Assembly: GCF_003073045.1 (NCBI RefSeq)
Contig: NC_037593.1
Coordinates: forward strand, 23,493,868 to 23,557,867
Reading direction: 5' to 3'
Source of the DNA: Pomacea canaliculata
Lineage: Eukaryota > Mollusca > Gastropoda > Architaenioglossa > Ampullariidae
Length of the DNA: 64,000 nucleotides
A program made the translations under genes and the position numbers. The notes under the pieces were generated by a model, which was not told the origin of the DNA, searched no databases, and saw nothing but the letters and a program-made list of their open reading frames with translations. Position 1 is the first letter of the stretch. Each line of letters begins with the position of its first letter. Shown one piece after another: positions 1 to 11,431 of the stretch.

Positions 1-2658
1 TAATTAATAATATGGGAACAAATTTAAACGCTTATTAGTAATTTGTTTAACTGTTCCGGAGCCTATTATTGTTATGATTTACTAGTACTAAATGGGGTGC
101 AGCTGTACGGGTAGGGCCAGTGATATCACGTGACAGCTTGCGAAATATGTGCTGAGGTTATACGCACTGTTTGCTCCTACTCACCGCCCCAACCCTCGCT
201 TTCGCCATCGCGCATGTACACCTGTACGGTGACTTGTAACCGTTACCACCGCCATCTCCCTCTGATATGTCCAACTCCTACATATTTATTACATCTCTTA
301 ACTAATCACTGAAAAGGCGAACAGGTGCGACACCAAAGGGAAACGATTCCGGTCGGACGAGTCTGAATACGTGGGATGTGGCGACTGGTTTACCTGCATC
401 GAAAGAGGGGAAATAAACTGGAGCCTCTCGAAACTTGTTCTGATTCAGCTTCCAGCGAGGACGTCAACAGATTATTGCCAGCTCATGCACTCGCCGGCTA
501 TCTGTGCCTGTGCCCGGTGTTTGACCCCAAGTCACTGTGAAACGTAGTACAAACTGTTATGCCCAGTGCGGCACCTCCAGGCTTACGTGCCTTCCCCTCC
601 CCCACCCTGAGGGCTGCCTGTCTCCGTTGTGCAGTTTGCAGTAGGAGCAAAGCCGTAGCTGCCACGTAGTGGCTGCCCCTACACATTCCGCCGCAGTCAC
701 AGCGGCGCGCATAACCTTCTCATGGCACGTTGGTGTGTTGCGAGATCATCGCGCTGTCATCGGTGCCGATCGTCGTGATTTGGTTAGCTGCTTGTAACAC
801 TGCTTTCTTGCTGATATCGGTAAATGAATAGTCTCACACACAAAATAATCAAAAGCCAGGTATCTTGACATTGTCACCACCTATCGTTGCCACCTCTACT
901 CAGAACACCTATTCCTCCCAAGTTGCATTGTAATAATATTATCTAGCTTTATTCTCGGATAGCACGGGTAAGGCTTTATAGTAGCAGCATCTCGCAGGCA
1001 TACGCACATGTGAAGTAGCTTTAGAGGGGTAGGGAGATTTAAGAAGGGGGAAAAAAAGGAGGGGTAGAAGTAGGGGAGGGGCCGAGAAAGCCACAAGTAC
1101 TGAAGAATAAAAGCAAGCCATTTCCATGAAGCTTTGCGAGCAATACGCCATTGAGCGTAAGGCAGGCCGACAACTGCGCGTTATTATAAGGCTGAGCGGC
1201 TCGGGGCGGTGTTGTTGCGCACCCTGTCATGCACACACACACTCACACGCAAGGCAGCATGCGCGAGGAGGTGGGAGCGGCCCACTTTCGGGAGAGTCCT
1301 TCGCGACAGTAGTACATGGAACATAAGATCGCGCGGCCGCCAGTGTTTTGATGGAAGTCCATGTGCAAACAAGCAGCCTTGCCCCTACTCCAACATGAAG
1401 GTAGGCCACTCTTTAACCTTGCCACTGCCGGCGGTACGGCACTGCACCCGGTGCGGCCCTCATACTTGTATATAGAGGGGAGCACAGAAGTGTGGTGGGT
1501 TGTTGCTGTTGTTTTTCTCAATAGGTCTCTAAGAAGAGGCATGGTAATGCTATTAAAAGGCGAGTTAACAACACTCGGAGCTTGATGTGTATGTACTTGT
1601 TTATCGTCAGGCCATTTCGCACTTCAATCTTAGTTCTCGTCTAGTTTCACACAGCACAAACATCACTTGGACGTGTGTTAATGCTGGGTTAATGTCACGG
1701 TGTCTATTTTGTGTGGGGTTCAAATCAGGTTGTGTTCAGTAAAATAGCATCTTGATTTGTTGTTTGTGAAAAGAGCCGGTGAAAATAAGGTGTGTCGTGA
1801 GATAAAGATGGGAAAGAACTGCTTGACAGTCAGCAGCTGTCGATACCGGGCTCTGCTGTCCAGTGGGAAGAAACACACACTTGCTTTTCACCTTGAAGGC
1901 TATGAGGAAATCCTCGTAGACCTTTCCACGGAAATCTCTAAAGACCGCGAATGTTGGACCTTGGACCACTTTTTTCCCTTCCACCCAGCCCACCTGCGTG
2001 ACGACGTGGTTTGGTCAGTCGATCGTCGGCGTTATTGATATTTCTGTGAACAGCAACGGTCAAGGTGTGTCGCTGACCCTGAGGTGACCGGTCAAGGCTA
2101 CGGTTGGACTCATTTATTTAGCACTGTACAGTAGAGAGTGGCACGCATGACGACACTGCAATGCGCCTACTGTGTGCTGGTAGCTGTTGTCATGACAGCA
2201 GAGAGGGCACTCCTGTGACCGCTGACCTGGCCACCGTTGTCCACGCCGGATTAGTGAGCCTGTCTTACTTGGTCATTCATTGCCGGCAAGTGTAGTTCTT
2301 GCCACCGGTCGGGTTCACCGTCCCATTTACGTGCCGATAATTGAAAATTGTTTGTTGCTTTGCTGTTTAACGACGTTCGAGGGGGGAAACGATTTGAGCG
2401 TTGCGAGGTATGGTGGAGGCGCCTTCTTATAAATGTTTTTAATAAAAAATGTTAATTGTAAACTAGGCTTTCTTTTCTTGGTTCTGCCGCGCAGTCTTTA
2501 TGACCCAAAATTCCCTCCCTCCCCTCCGCTATGTACGCTTTCTGCCATCCTCGTAACGTTTTTTCGTCCTGGGCCAAATTACGAGCGACTCTTGAAGACT
2601 CCCAGTGAGTCACTTGTTTTGGACTCGTCCGCGCGACCACAATGCAGCGTTGCGCTTT
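1..2658. other. No supportable gene; moderately GC-rich non-coding DNA
   Basis: Only short open frames (up to about 90 codons) are present. They overlap on both strands and show no recognisable domain, splice structure or repeat periodicity. The most protein-like frame, 1757-2038 on the plus strand, is opposed by an 85-codon frame on the minus strand and has no recognisable family. The stretch may hold upstream regulatory DNA or non-coding exons of the zinc-finger gene further right, but nothing in the sequence shows this. Confidence 0.5.
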
Positions 2659-2758
2659 NNNNNNNNNNNNNNNNNNNNNNNNNNNNNNNNNNNNNNNNNN
2701 NNNNNNNNNNNNNNNNNNNNNNNNNNNNNNNNNNNNNNNNNNNNNNNNNNNNNNNNNN
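2659..2758. other. Assembly gap of exactly 100 N
   Basis: A run of 100 N, the conventional size for a scaffold gap of unknown length. Sequence on either side may not be truly adjacent at this spacing. Confidence 0.99.
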
Positions 2759-5700
2759 GTAGTGTAGTCGTTGACTAATTATTGGGATAGACGGCTCATT
2801 TCGGTCACCGTCTTCTCAATTTTTTATTTTTATCTGACAACTTATGATGTTCGCAGAAGGTAACTGTGAGTGACCATACACATAGCGAGTTGCAACACTG
2901 CCCTGGTTGTATATTCTCGTTTCTCGTTACACCTACTGCATCCCGAATTGAATGCTAGACCCGACTGTTCGAGAGAGCGATGCTGTCATTCACGAGTCAC
3001 TCATGGCGCTGTCCAGGAAAAAACTCCTCAAAGAACGCTTGCGGCATGTCTCAAAAAATTTACACGGGTCGGGATGATCTAAATTTGTCCGGACATCCAG
3101 ATCCGCAAGTGGCGCTAATGGATATCAGGAGTTGTAGCATCTCCGTGTATTGTTGTGCTCCTGTTTGAGGCAGTGGATACGGACGACCTAGTGGTATTGC
3201 CTGTGACTGAGAGATCTACGATTTTTGTTTTTCGCTCTTGAGGTCGATTTGCGGGACAATATTTTGGTGGTTTTTAACACGGTAGCTGTAGGCTGCGCTG
3301 ACAGATTCTTCCGTAAATACATTCCAGTACCAATATTGTCGGTTGTCCATGTGAACGGTATGATGCCCTTCCCTGTGCATGGCTTTCGGTGCTTTATTCT
3401 GCTCTCCTTAGAATGTGTGCCTGAGTGTTCGAGCAGACGTTACTGTTAGCGCTATCGACACAGATCGATTGCACTAAATGACTGTCTTCACTTTCCTTAT
3501 AGCCGCGTGGCTCACCTCAGTCGGATGAACACACCCGTTCCCGAAGCGCCTCTGCACTATATATTCTTTTATCGCTACGTTCTCACTGAAGGACAGTACG
3601 AAGGGCCGCAATGGGTCGTAGTAAAGCAGGGCGCCCCTCCCCCCTCTGTTTAGCACAGATCCATGCCGGCGGTGCCGCTAGTCTTATCAACCAAAAAGCC
3701 TGAAGTGGAGGGGGGTGGAAGGCGTGAGAAGTGGAGCGTAGCGAGTCGTCGGCGTCAGTGGCAAAGAGGTGTAGCGGCTGCACCCAAGCCGGGTCTTGCC
3801 CCGTGGTCCATCAGCTGTCCACAACCTACGACGACTCTCGGCCTGACCATTCCGCAGGTACTCGAGTCGATGACAAGTGAGCGGACTGCAGCAACCAGAA
3901 TGTCACTGATTGTCATCGCCTTTTCTACGAGCGGGGTGGGTGGAACAGAAAAACCTTAATAATTTCGACTGTATCTATGTTTTGAACCCTTAATTTTACT
4001 CAAAAGAAAAAAATTGGTGTGGTATTAGACTAATTCTCAGCGGTGCTTGCAAAGGGTAGATACCACTGCGCGCGAAGTGATGAGGGGAATAAGGGAGGAC
4101 GCGCATCCACCCACGGTCTACTCGCGGACGCCGGCATCGACGTGCTGTGCGGCTGAAAGGCGCCAGTCGCAGAAGGTGAAGCCGACGGGACCAGTCGGGC
4201 GGGGAGATTGGGGGAGGCGAGGTGACTGTTGGACGAGGTGGGGGAGTCTGGTGGACTGGTGGTGGACGAGGGCCGTGTCGCACGTCACAGCTAGCATGGG
4301 CACGCTCGCGCCGCTAGCCGCGTGCACGGCAAACAAGTAGGGCCAGCCGCTCACACCATGCCTAGGCAGGCGCCGTGACGTATCATCATGCGCTGCAAGA
4401 CTTGCACTGACCTCTCCTTGACGTTAGCTTACTCGCTTCTTAGGGGCTTGTTATCACGTGTGGAAACGGCCGACAGTGGCCATTATCGCCAAGCCAGCGA
4501 TATACTTACTCTCTGTACACATACACATGCGTCATGCACGCATGACCCATCAGCATCCAGGCTAGTTACGGTTCAACGTGGATAAGACAAGTCCAGCTTT
4601 CGGCACAATTCACGATGAGCATCGATTGAGAAGGTCGTTGCTTTTGATGGGGAAAGAATAAATTTCTTATTGTATATGAACGGCATGTAATTTTTTCTAG
4701 ACCTTTAGTTGCTAGGGTTTTTCAAGGGGAGGAGAAGATCGAATTCACTGACCGTGCACAAATGATTTCATGCTCTGGCCCCGTTTCAAGGGTTTGAGAG
4801 ACGATGTGCATGGAGCACAAAGTACAGGCTAACGATGTTTCAAAGTTACGGCAAGACTCTAAAGCGCCATTGTTAACGTGAAACATGTGGTTTGCCCGAA
4901 GCATGTCCAGCATTGTGCTAGTCCGCACCACCCGTCACCAGTAGTGGGTGTGGTTTTTCCCCTCCCTGCCACCCGCATTGTGCATAAACCGTTAAGTGCT
5001 GTTTGCCTCCAACGTCGTCCTTCCTTTTTAGCTGCCTTAATGTAAATTTCGCGTTTGCTGCCCCACTGGCCACAGCTGCCGACCTTAGTGACAGCAAAAT
5101 GTCCTCCCGCGCACCTCCTCTGCTGCATGCAGCACCTCATCTTACGAGCGGTTATAACATTTATAGGATATGTTATATGTACTGACGACATGCATATGCC
5201 TGTGCGTGCGAGAGAGCACAAGGAATACTAATAGTAACTATGGGCTGAGAGACTGCAGAAAGTCTCTATCTTCAGCTATACGGTATATGAGAAAGCTGTT
5301 AACTGATGTTCAAGCGTATGTAATCGTGGCCAGTCAAACTGTCAAGAGGTTCTCATTAGCTGCCGGAGAGCTGAGGCAATAGTGTTGAGCGTACGGAGCT
5401 CATACGAGTGTTATCCTTCCCCTAGCCTTCATGTGCGCAGGGTATTTCTTTGTTTACCCGATTTCATATAGAAGTTCAAAAGACTAGAAGCCCAAAAATA
5501 CTATTGGAGAAACCCAAGACAAAAAAAAAAGGAAATAATATTGCCTTCCGGACGCCCGAAGCTTGCTCATGCGGCTGCTGGAGTGATTGACAAGAACAAT
5601 TGTGAGCTGCTTGAGGGAGTGTGTGTTGGGGGGGGGGGGTGGCAACAGAGTGGGTGCGGGTGCAAGGGTGGGTGGTTTTACTGCCGTTCAAGGCCGAGGG

Positions 5701-8687
5701 TGGGTTGTCCCACCTTTACTGCTGTTGAGACACAGGTATCCGCAGTGACATTGTAAAAGATGAAGGGCTTGACTAGCCCTGTTTTATTTAGCTGGTGATG
5801 AATCGTTGTCACCTGGTTATTTATTGGGAAGAATATTTTGCTTATAAATATATACTTGTTGAAAGCTTTGTGCGCGCTGCGCTCGTAGACACGCACACAC
5901 TGCTACTAGTGTGCTCTTTTGGAGGCGCCCCCACTTTGTGACACTTGCCCAAACGTACGCACGGTTCACTGACCTGAGGCACAATGCAGTGTTAGTGTTT
6001 TTCAAGGACCATTTGTGCTTGCCACGGCGAGTCATCGTGCGCTCTCCATCTGCTAAACCCAGCGCCAGCCGTCCCAGAGGACCACATGGAGTACAGACGG
6101 TACATTTATCAGAATTAGTTGGAGGAGATAGGTAAAAATAAATCATCGACTATCTTTGCTGAGAGAAAACGTACTTAGCAACAGTCAAACCTATGTCGTT
6201 TTATTGTGCAGTACCCGTGGTATCCTGTCTCCAGCCCTACCTCCCCTCCCAGTTTAACCGTCCATTGCACCCACTCGGTCACCTATCCACCCACCCACCG
6301 ACCCGCGGCTGTTAGCCTTTCCCCACCCACTCATGCTCACCTATCAGCAACTGTTGTGACCTAAATAGGTGCAGGGAATCAGCCCCCATCCTATTCCATG
6401 ACCTCGAATTGCCCGCGACCCTTGACCTCCAGGGTTTTTTTTTCTGTGCTGCGCTTTACCGGGCATTACCACCTCTCTCTCGCTCGCTCTCACTCACTTT
6501 CTGTGCGTATGCACGCCATCTACATGCGTGGAGGCCTGCAGTCTGCAGCACAGAAAACCAGGTTACTGTCGGTCGGGAAATTCCACTTTGCCCTCCTCCG
6601 TTCCCCCACCCCATCCCGCCCATAGCCCGTGGGGAGCTCAACTGCGTGGCGTTTAGTGAGAAGAAGGCGGTGGAAGCTGAGCGCGCAGTGATGGCGAGCA
6701 CGGGCTTGCCTCCTCAGACTTCGCCCGCGGCATGCTTCTACCTTCAGCATCGGCTCGTGTGCAAGGCCATTGATTCAGGATAAGAACCAACGCGAGGTCT
6801 TCCCCCGATGCACGTGCATGCATCCATGCGCCCTGCACACGTCACACTTAAAGCGCTGTCAGCTTTAATTTAGCACAGAAGGAACGGAAACATAGATCTC
6901 CGAGATTCCCTGCCCTTGAGGTTCGATACCCCCATTCCACCCATGCACCCGAAGCTTGAGTAGCCCTGGCAACTGCAGGTCACACAGAGGCCCCTAACAA
7001 TAGGGCAAACGTGCAATACACCCACTTACCTCAACCACCACCCCTTAACGCCCGTTGCCTGGCGTGAATGGCGACTGTGAAATCACCTGACAGTTTTCAG
7101 TACTTTGCTTAGATACCTTAAAAATCATAGCGAGACTGTAAACATTAGACGTATGTGTAGTGTAAAAATTCTATAAACATTGCCAGAATCAAAAGCGTTA
7201 GTGCGAAAGAGGCGTTCCGAAGGTCATGCGCGAGGCACTGGGGGGTCACGTGACCGCAATATGGCCTTCAACAGCGAGCAAACTAGGTGGAAAACACCTT
7301 GGGTCGCATGTACAGTGGTTGAAGCGCAAGCTAAGCACCTCGCTGCCACCACCAACCCGCCATCTCACCTGCCAGGGTCTATGCACCCTGCATGCAGTCA
7401 GCCAGTGCCGGAGTTGAAGCCAGATCGCGCGGGTCACTTCAAGGATATGGGTCAGTCTGAGGATACACAACTACTCTTGGCACCCTGGGTTCGGCCACGG
7501 TGCCGACCGTAAGGCGGATGGGGGCTAGAAGGAGTGATGTACGGGTAAACAGAATCATGAGATAAAAAAAAATTTTAAACGATTAAAAATTGAACTGTAG
7601 GTCACGCTTAATTAAGGACACTGTATGCAAGACTTCAGTCAAGTGCATTGGCCGGGGACCACATCAAACAATATACTCCTTGTATGTTCTCGAGTGGAAT
7701 TAAAAAAAAATCAGTTAGATGTTCATGGCAGGATTAAGCAAATATAAATGGTATTTGTTTTTCGTTAGGGTTATTAGAATTGGAGGACCGTTACCTCCCA
7801 ACACTTCTCCCACGAAAGTAGCGAGTCGTGTTGTAGCACGCAGTATTTACAAGAGGTTGTGCCATGTCATCGCATGCAGTATTTGTGTGGTTGGTGAAGA
7901 GATTGAAAGTTGATGCTACAATGGCGACCAGCACGCGATCGATGCTGGCTGTGGCAGTGCAGTGATAGAGCGGCGTCTCCATCTGTCTCGGCTAATTCAC
8001 GTGCTGACAGCAGGAGGAGCCGTGAGTCTGGCAGAAAAAACCCCAACTGCTTATTACTGAGGTCGGATGTGGCCTGTATGCATGGTTTTGAAAAACCAAC
8101 TCGCCTCCCACCTCTCGCTTGCTCCACTTATCCCCTTTTCGCTCAGATCTTGCCGCCATCGTCAAATTTCCGGTTCCACGATCTCAGCTTTCTGCCCAAA
8201 TAACCGTTTGAAACACGGGCCGGTGACAGGACACTTTTTTTTTTGCCTAGTGGGGGTCAGCTTAAACTTTCTGATGGCGGCTAACGAACACGCACTCTTA
8301 CAGAAATTGTCACCATTGCCCTCGTTTTTAAGAGTTTCGGATTTGTGATCAACTTTTAAAAGTTTTGAATGATTTCTGGTCAGAATGTTGAGATCATGAC
8401 GCCGGCATTTACCTCAGTGGCGCACGCGCGCATACACACGCGAGGGAGAGAGAAAGGGGCAAAAAGCGCATCTACCACTACCTAGAGGTGCAGCCTTCAG
8501 TAGATGCGTCTTCTCGGCCGTGGGACCGATACGGACATCGCTCCCTCTCTCCCAACGTCCACACCTTCACCTACACTCACATTTCTCGTGGTCTCTTCCG
8601 TCTTCCGCATATCGCCCCAACGAGTTCAGAGGGCTTGCCCGTGCTATGCCAGCACGAACTTGTATTACCGGACTGCTGGCAGACGAC

Positions 8688-8815
8688 TTTTTTTCCCAGT
8701 TAACTACTAAAAGGTGGCATGATACTACAAAGCTTCCGGTTTAGTCACATTCATTGTTCAGGCTCGCCAAGACTAACAGCGGAGAACTTCGCAAGACAGA
8801 CAGCAATCCACCTAT
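8688..8815 (+). repeat. Dispersed repeat, copy 1 (second copy at 53.9 kb)
   Basis: The tract from a T-run followed by CCAGTTAACT through GCTTCCGGTTTA, GGCTCGCC and AGACTAACAGCGGAGAACTT is repeated in the same order and orientation at about 53888-54035, with scattered substitutions and small indels. The shared core is about 110 bp. No coding potential or terminal repeat is visible, so the class is unknown. It is probably a short non-autonomous element or a fragment of a larger one. Confidence 0.8.
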
Positions 8816-10180
8816 ACACATCAATGGTTAAAGTGACACATAAACGTCCAACGCTTTTATAACTAAAGCATTGTGAACTCCACGGGTCGGAGAGCGAGGT
8901 GAGCCTAGCAGTATCGTCGCCGTTATAAAAATAGCGCCGGAGTTTAAATTCCGTACCCTCAACTGCATACCGTTTACTTGATTATTGTTAGTGCCTACTC
9001 TTTATTGTTACAAGTGCTTTTATTGGCTGATAACTTAAGGAGGTAGGACAGTGGGGGCGGGGATAGGGGGATAGCAACCGAATCATGTTGCACTTTTGTT
9101 CATGCTTACAACTCGTTCCTTTCGTCAAAAAACCAGATGCAATTCTGCTTGGGAAATCAAACCCGCGCTGTTTTTCCTAGGAAGGGAGGTATGGCGACGC
9201 CACTCTGCGGCAATGATGACCTGCGGTCTCTCTCGTTTTCTCTCTGCGGTCTTTGACTGTCGTTAACGACGGGTGGTGTGCTCTTTGGGAGGTGTTGCTA
9301 CCCGCTCACGTGGTCATTGTCGGTGTTTGCCATCCCCTTGCTGTCATCGTCTTTGTGATCACGTGACAAAAGCGGTAGGGTGGAGGAAGGAAGGCGCAGT
9401 CTGTGGTGTTTCTTACCTGCGCAAGTGCAAGGATACACATACCTTGCCCCGGGTCACACGACCGGCCGGCGTGCCTCAGCCCAGCAGAGCATGGCAAGAT
9501 GTCCCCCCTCTTCACTCCCCGGTATCTGTCAGTGCTGGCGCACCTGAGGAAGCAGGTATAGGATGTTGGGGGAGGGGACAGCAGAATGGCTTGTTGCCGA
9601 GCCATATGTCTCACCTTTCACCCCTCAGCGTTAGTTCACCCCTTCCTCCACTAGGGACGCGTTGCGGCCGAGCTGTCCTTGGCGTGTAACGATGACGTCT
9701 CTGTGGCGCGCGCGGGGAGGGAACCGGTCAGCAAGAGCGAACCACTGGGCACGCAGACAAAAGCCGCGGTGGGCGGGGGCTGGGAGAAGTTGAGTAACAT
9801 CACCGCCGCCCTGTGCCCTGGTGCAGGGATACCTAACAGTGGTATTCACTTGCAAACAAGGCCTAGCTAGTCACATGGGCAGCCAGGGAGGGAGGGAGTT
9901 AGAAAGGGGAAGGCCTTGGCCATGTTTGTGTTTGGAGGGCACATTAGTGGTCAGTGGTCACTGCTGGTGGTGAGACCCATGGTCGTCCATTGTGCGGGTA
10001 AGATCGTGTATTTGAAGTAGATTGTGCAGGGATCCAGACTACAGAACAGTGGGTATATATAGTACACACCTAAATGACAGTGAGGGGCATGTCATGTACA
10101 GCACACCAATACCTTCAGAATAATTGTAGCCTTCAACGATTCTGGAAAATTTATATAAAGAGCATTTATTCACTTTGGGT

Positions 10181-10265
10181 GTTTGCATGTGTGTAGTCTC
10201 ATACTATTTCTTTTAAGATTAACAGTGCAGGGCCCCTTCTACTATAAGACTACACACATGCAAAC
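10181..10265. repeat. 19-bp perfect inverted repeat (hairpin)
   Basis: GTTTGCATGTGTGTAGTCT at 10181-10199 is the exact reverse complement of 10247-10265. Imperfect pairing continues about 10 bases into the 47-base spacer. The arms contain GTTTGCAT, one base from the POU octamer ATTTGCAT. It could be the remains of a small inverted-repeat transposon or an RNA-level stem; nothing else identifies it. Confidence 0.85.
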
Positions 10266-11431
10266 AACGGCCATTTGCTTGTTAACTATACTTGGCTGTG
10301 TGCATATATATATACACATCTAGATGTCATCTGTGTGTATGTGATAGATTTTGCCATGGACGTTTGCAGGCAGTATATGTCACAAAAACAATTTGAAAGC
10401 AAAATCTTTTTAAAAATATAACTTTCTTTAGGCAGCATTGTGATTATATTATAGGAAAGAAAACTTGTGATTTTTTTGGTAGTGCATTGTCTGTGTTGAT
10501 TTGTTAGCAAGTAATTTGTATCATGTTCTTGGAAATCAATTTACATTAAAAGATTTTGCAGAAGAAAATTGGTTATGATGATCTGGTTTAGTATTTAGCT
10601 AGAGGATTTTTTTCCTGAGCATGGGATTAGCCAGTGTTGCACATAATAGTAACATTTTCAGAACCACTCGCGATAACCAAAAATCTGCGAAATAGTAACA
10701 TATTTATTTCTGTATTTACGCACTATATTAAGGCTTTATAAACCTTCCCCCATACTTTTACAATACATAACCTTTTCCATTTCCTTAATAACAATTCCCA
10801 CACTGTTGTGAGTAGGCATATAGCTTCTCAGGCAAGCGATGCTCGTTCTCGTTTCAGAGTAAATACATGCACTACTTACTGTAAATCATATTAATTTTAT
10901 TATTTACAATATTTCTTTATTGTCAGAATTAATTTTAGTAATATATTTCTTCACCCAGGGTAGCTTCATAATATAGATGCAGTGTGCCATGTTTGATAGA
11001 TGCACAAGGTTAAGGTTAATAGTAATGAGCATTTATATAGCACTTTTTCAATGATTTTCTCAGAGTACTTTACAGAAATGATAAACAGACCAATCCAGTA
11101 AATTGAATCACTAGCAACCATGCACCCTTTGATTGCATATAACAGACATTATCACTTTAACAATAGACACACCTACTCACACACAAAGTAAATACAGACA
11201 CATGCATGCTCGTGATCAGGGCAGAGTCACAGTGAAGTCAGTGTTCTGAAAAAAAAAAGCATGCTAAAACATTGAATGTTTAGGTTTTTTTCTGATAAAT
11301 TATTTTTATATCACTACCACAATTATCATGACAGTTTTGCTTAGTTGTATGTACTTTTTCATCTTGAATATTCAAAATACAGATTGAATGCTGAACATGG
11401 TTTACAGAGGTTGGGTTTGTTGTCTGTCCAG

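Larger units (their letters stand above)
2759..11431. other. Intergenic or far-upstream region without a supportable gene
   Basis: No frame shows domain content. The 138-codon frame at 9273-9689 is compositionally biased and has a 102-codon frame opposite it. Up to about 10 kb the DNA is GC- and CpG-rich with poly-purine and poly-pyrimidine runs, for example the G run near 5630 and the CCACCC-rich tract at 6240-6330. After 10 kb it turns AT-rich. It contains one copy of a dispersed repeat (8688-8815), a hairpin (10181-10265) and a degenerate repeat motif at about 11027-11080. A pyrimidine-rich stretch ending in CAG at 11431 is the likely acceptor of the zinc-finger coding exon, so earlier exons of that gene could lie here unseen. 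Confidence 0.5.

Noticed and set aside
1757..2038. 93-codon plus-strand frame that looks protein-like near its end
   Set aside because: No recognisable family, no splice or promoter context, and an 85-codon frame on the other strand. Too weak to annotate.
2433..2762. 109-codon frame ending in X residues
   Set aside because: It runs into the 100-N gap; the upstream part shows no domain.
9273..9689. 138-codon plus-strand frame
   Set aside because: Biased composition, no domain, and a 102-codon frame lies opposite. Expected in CpG-rich DNA with few stops.
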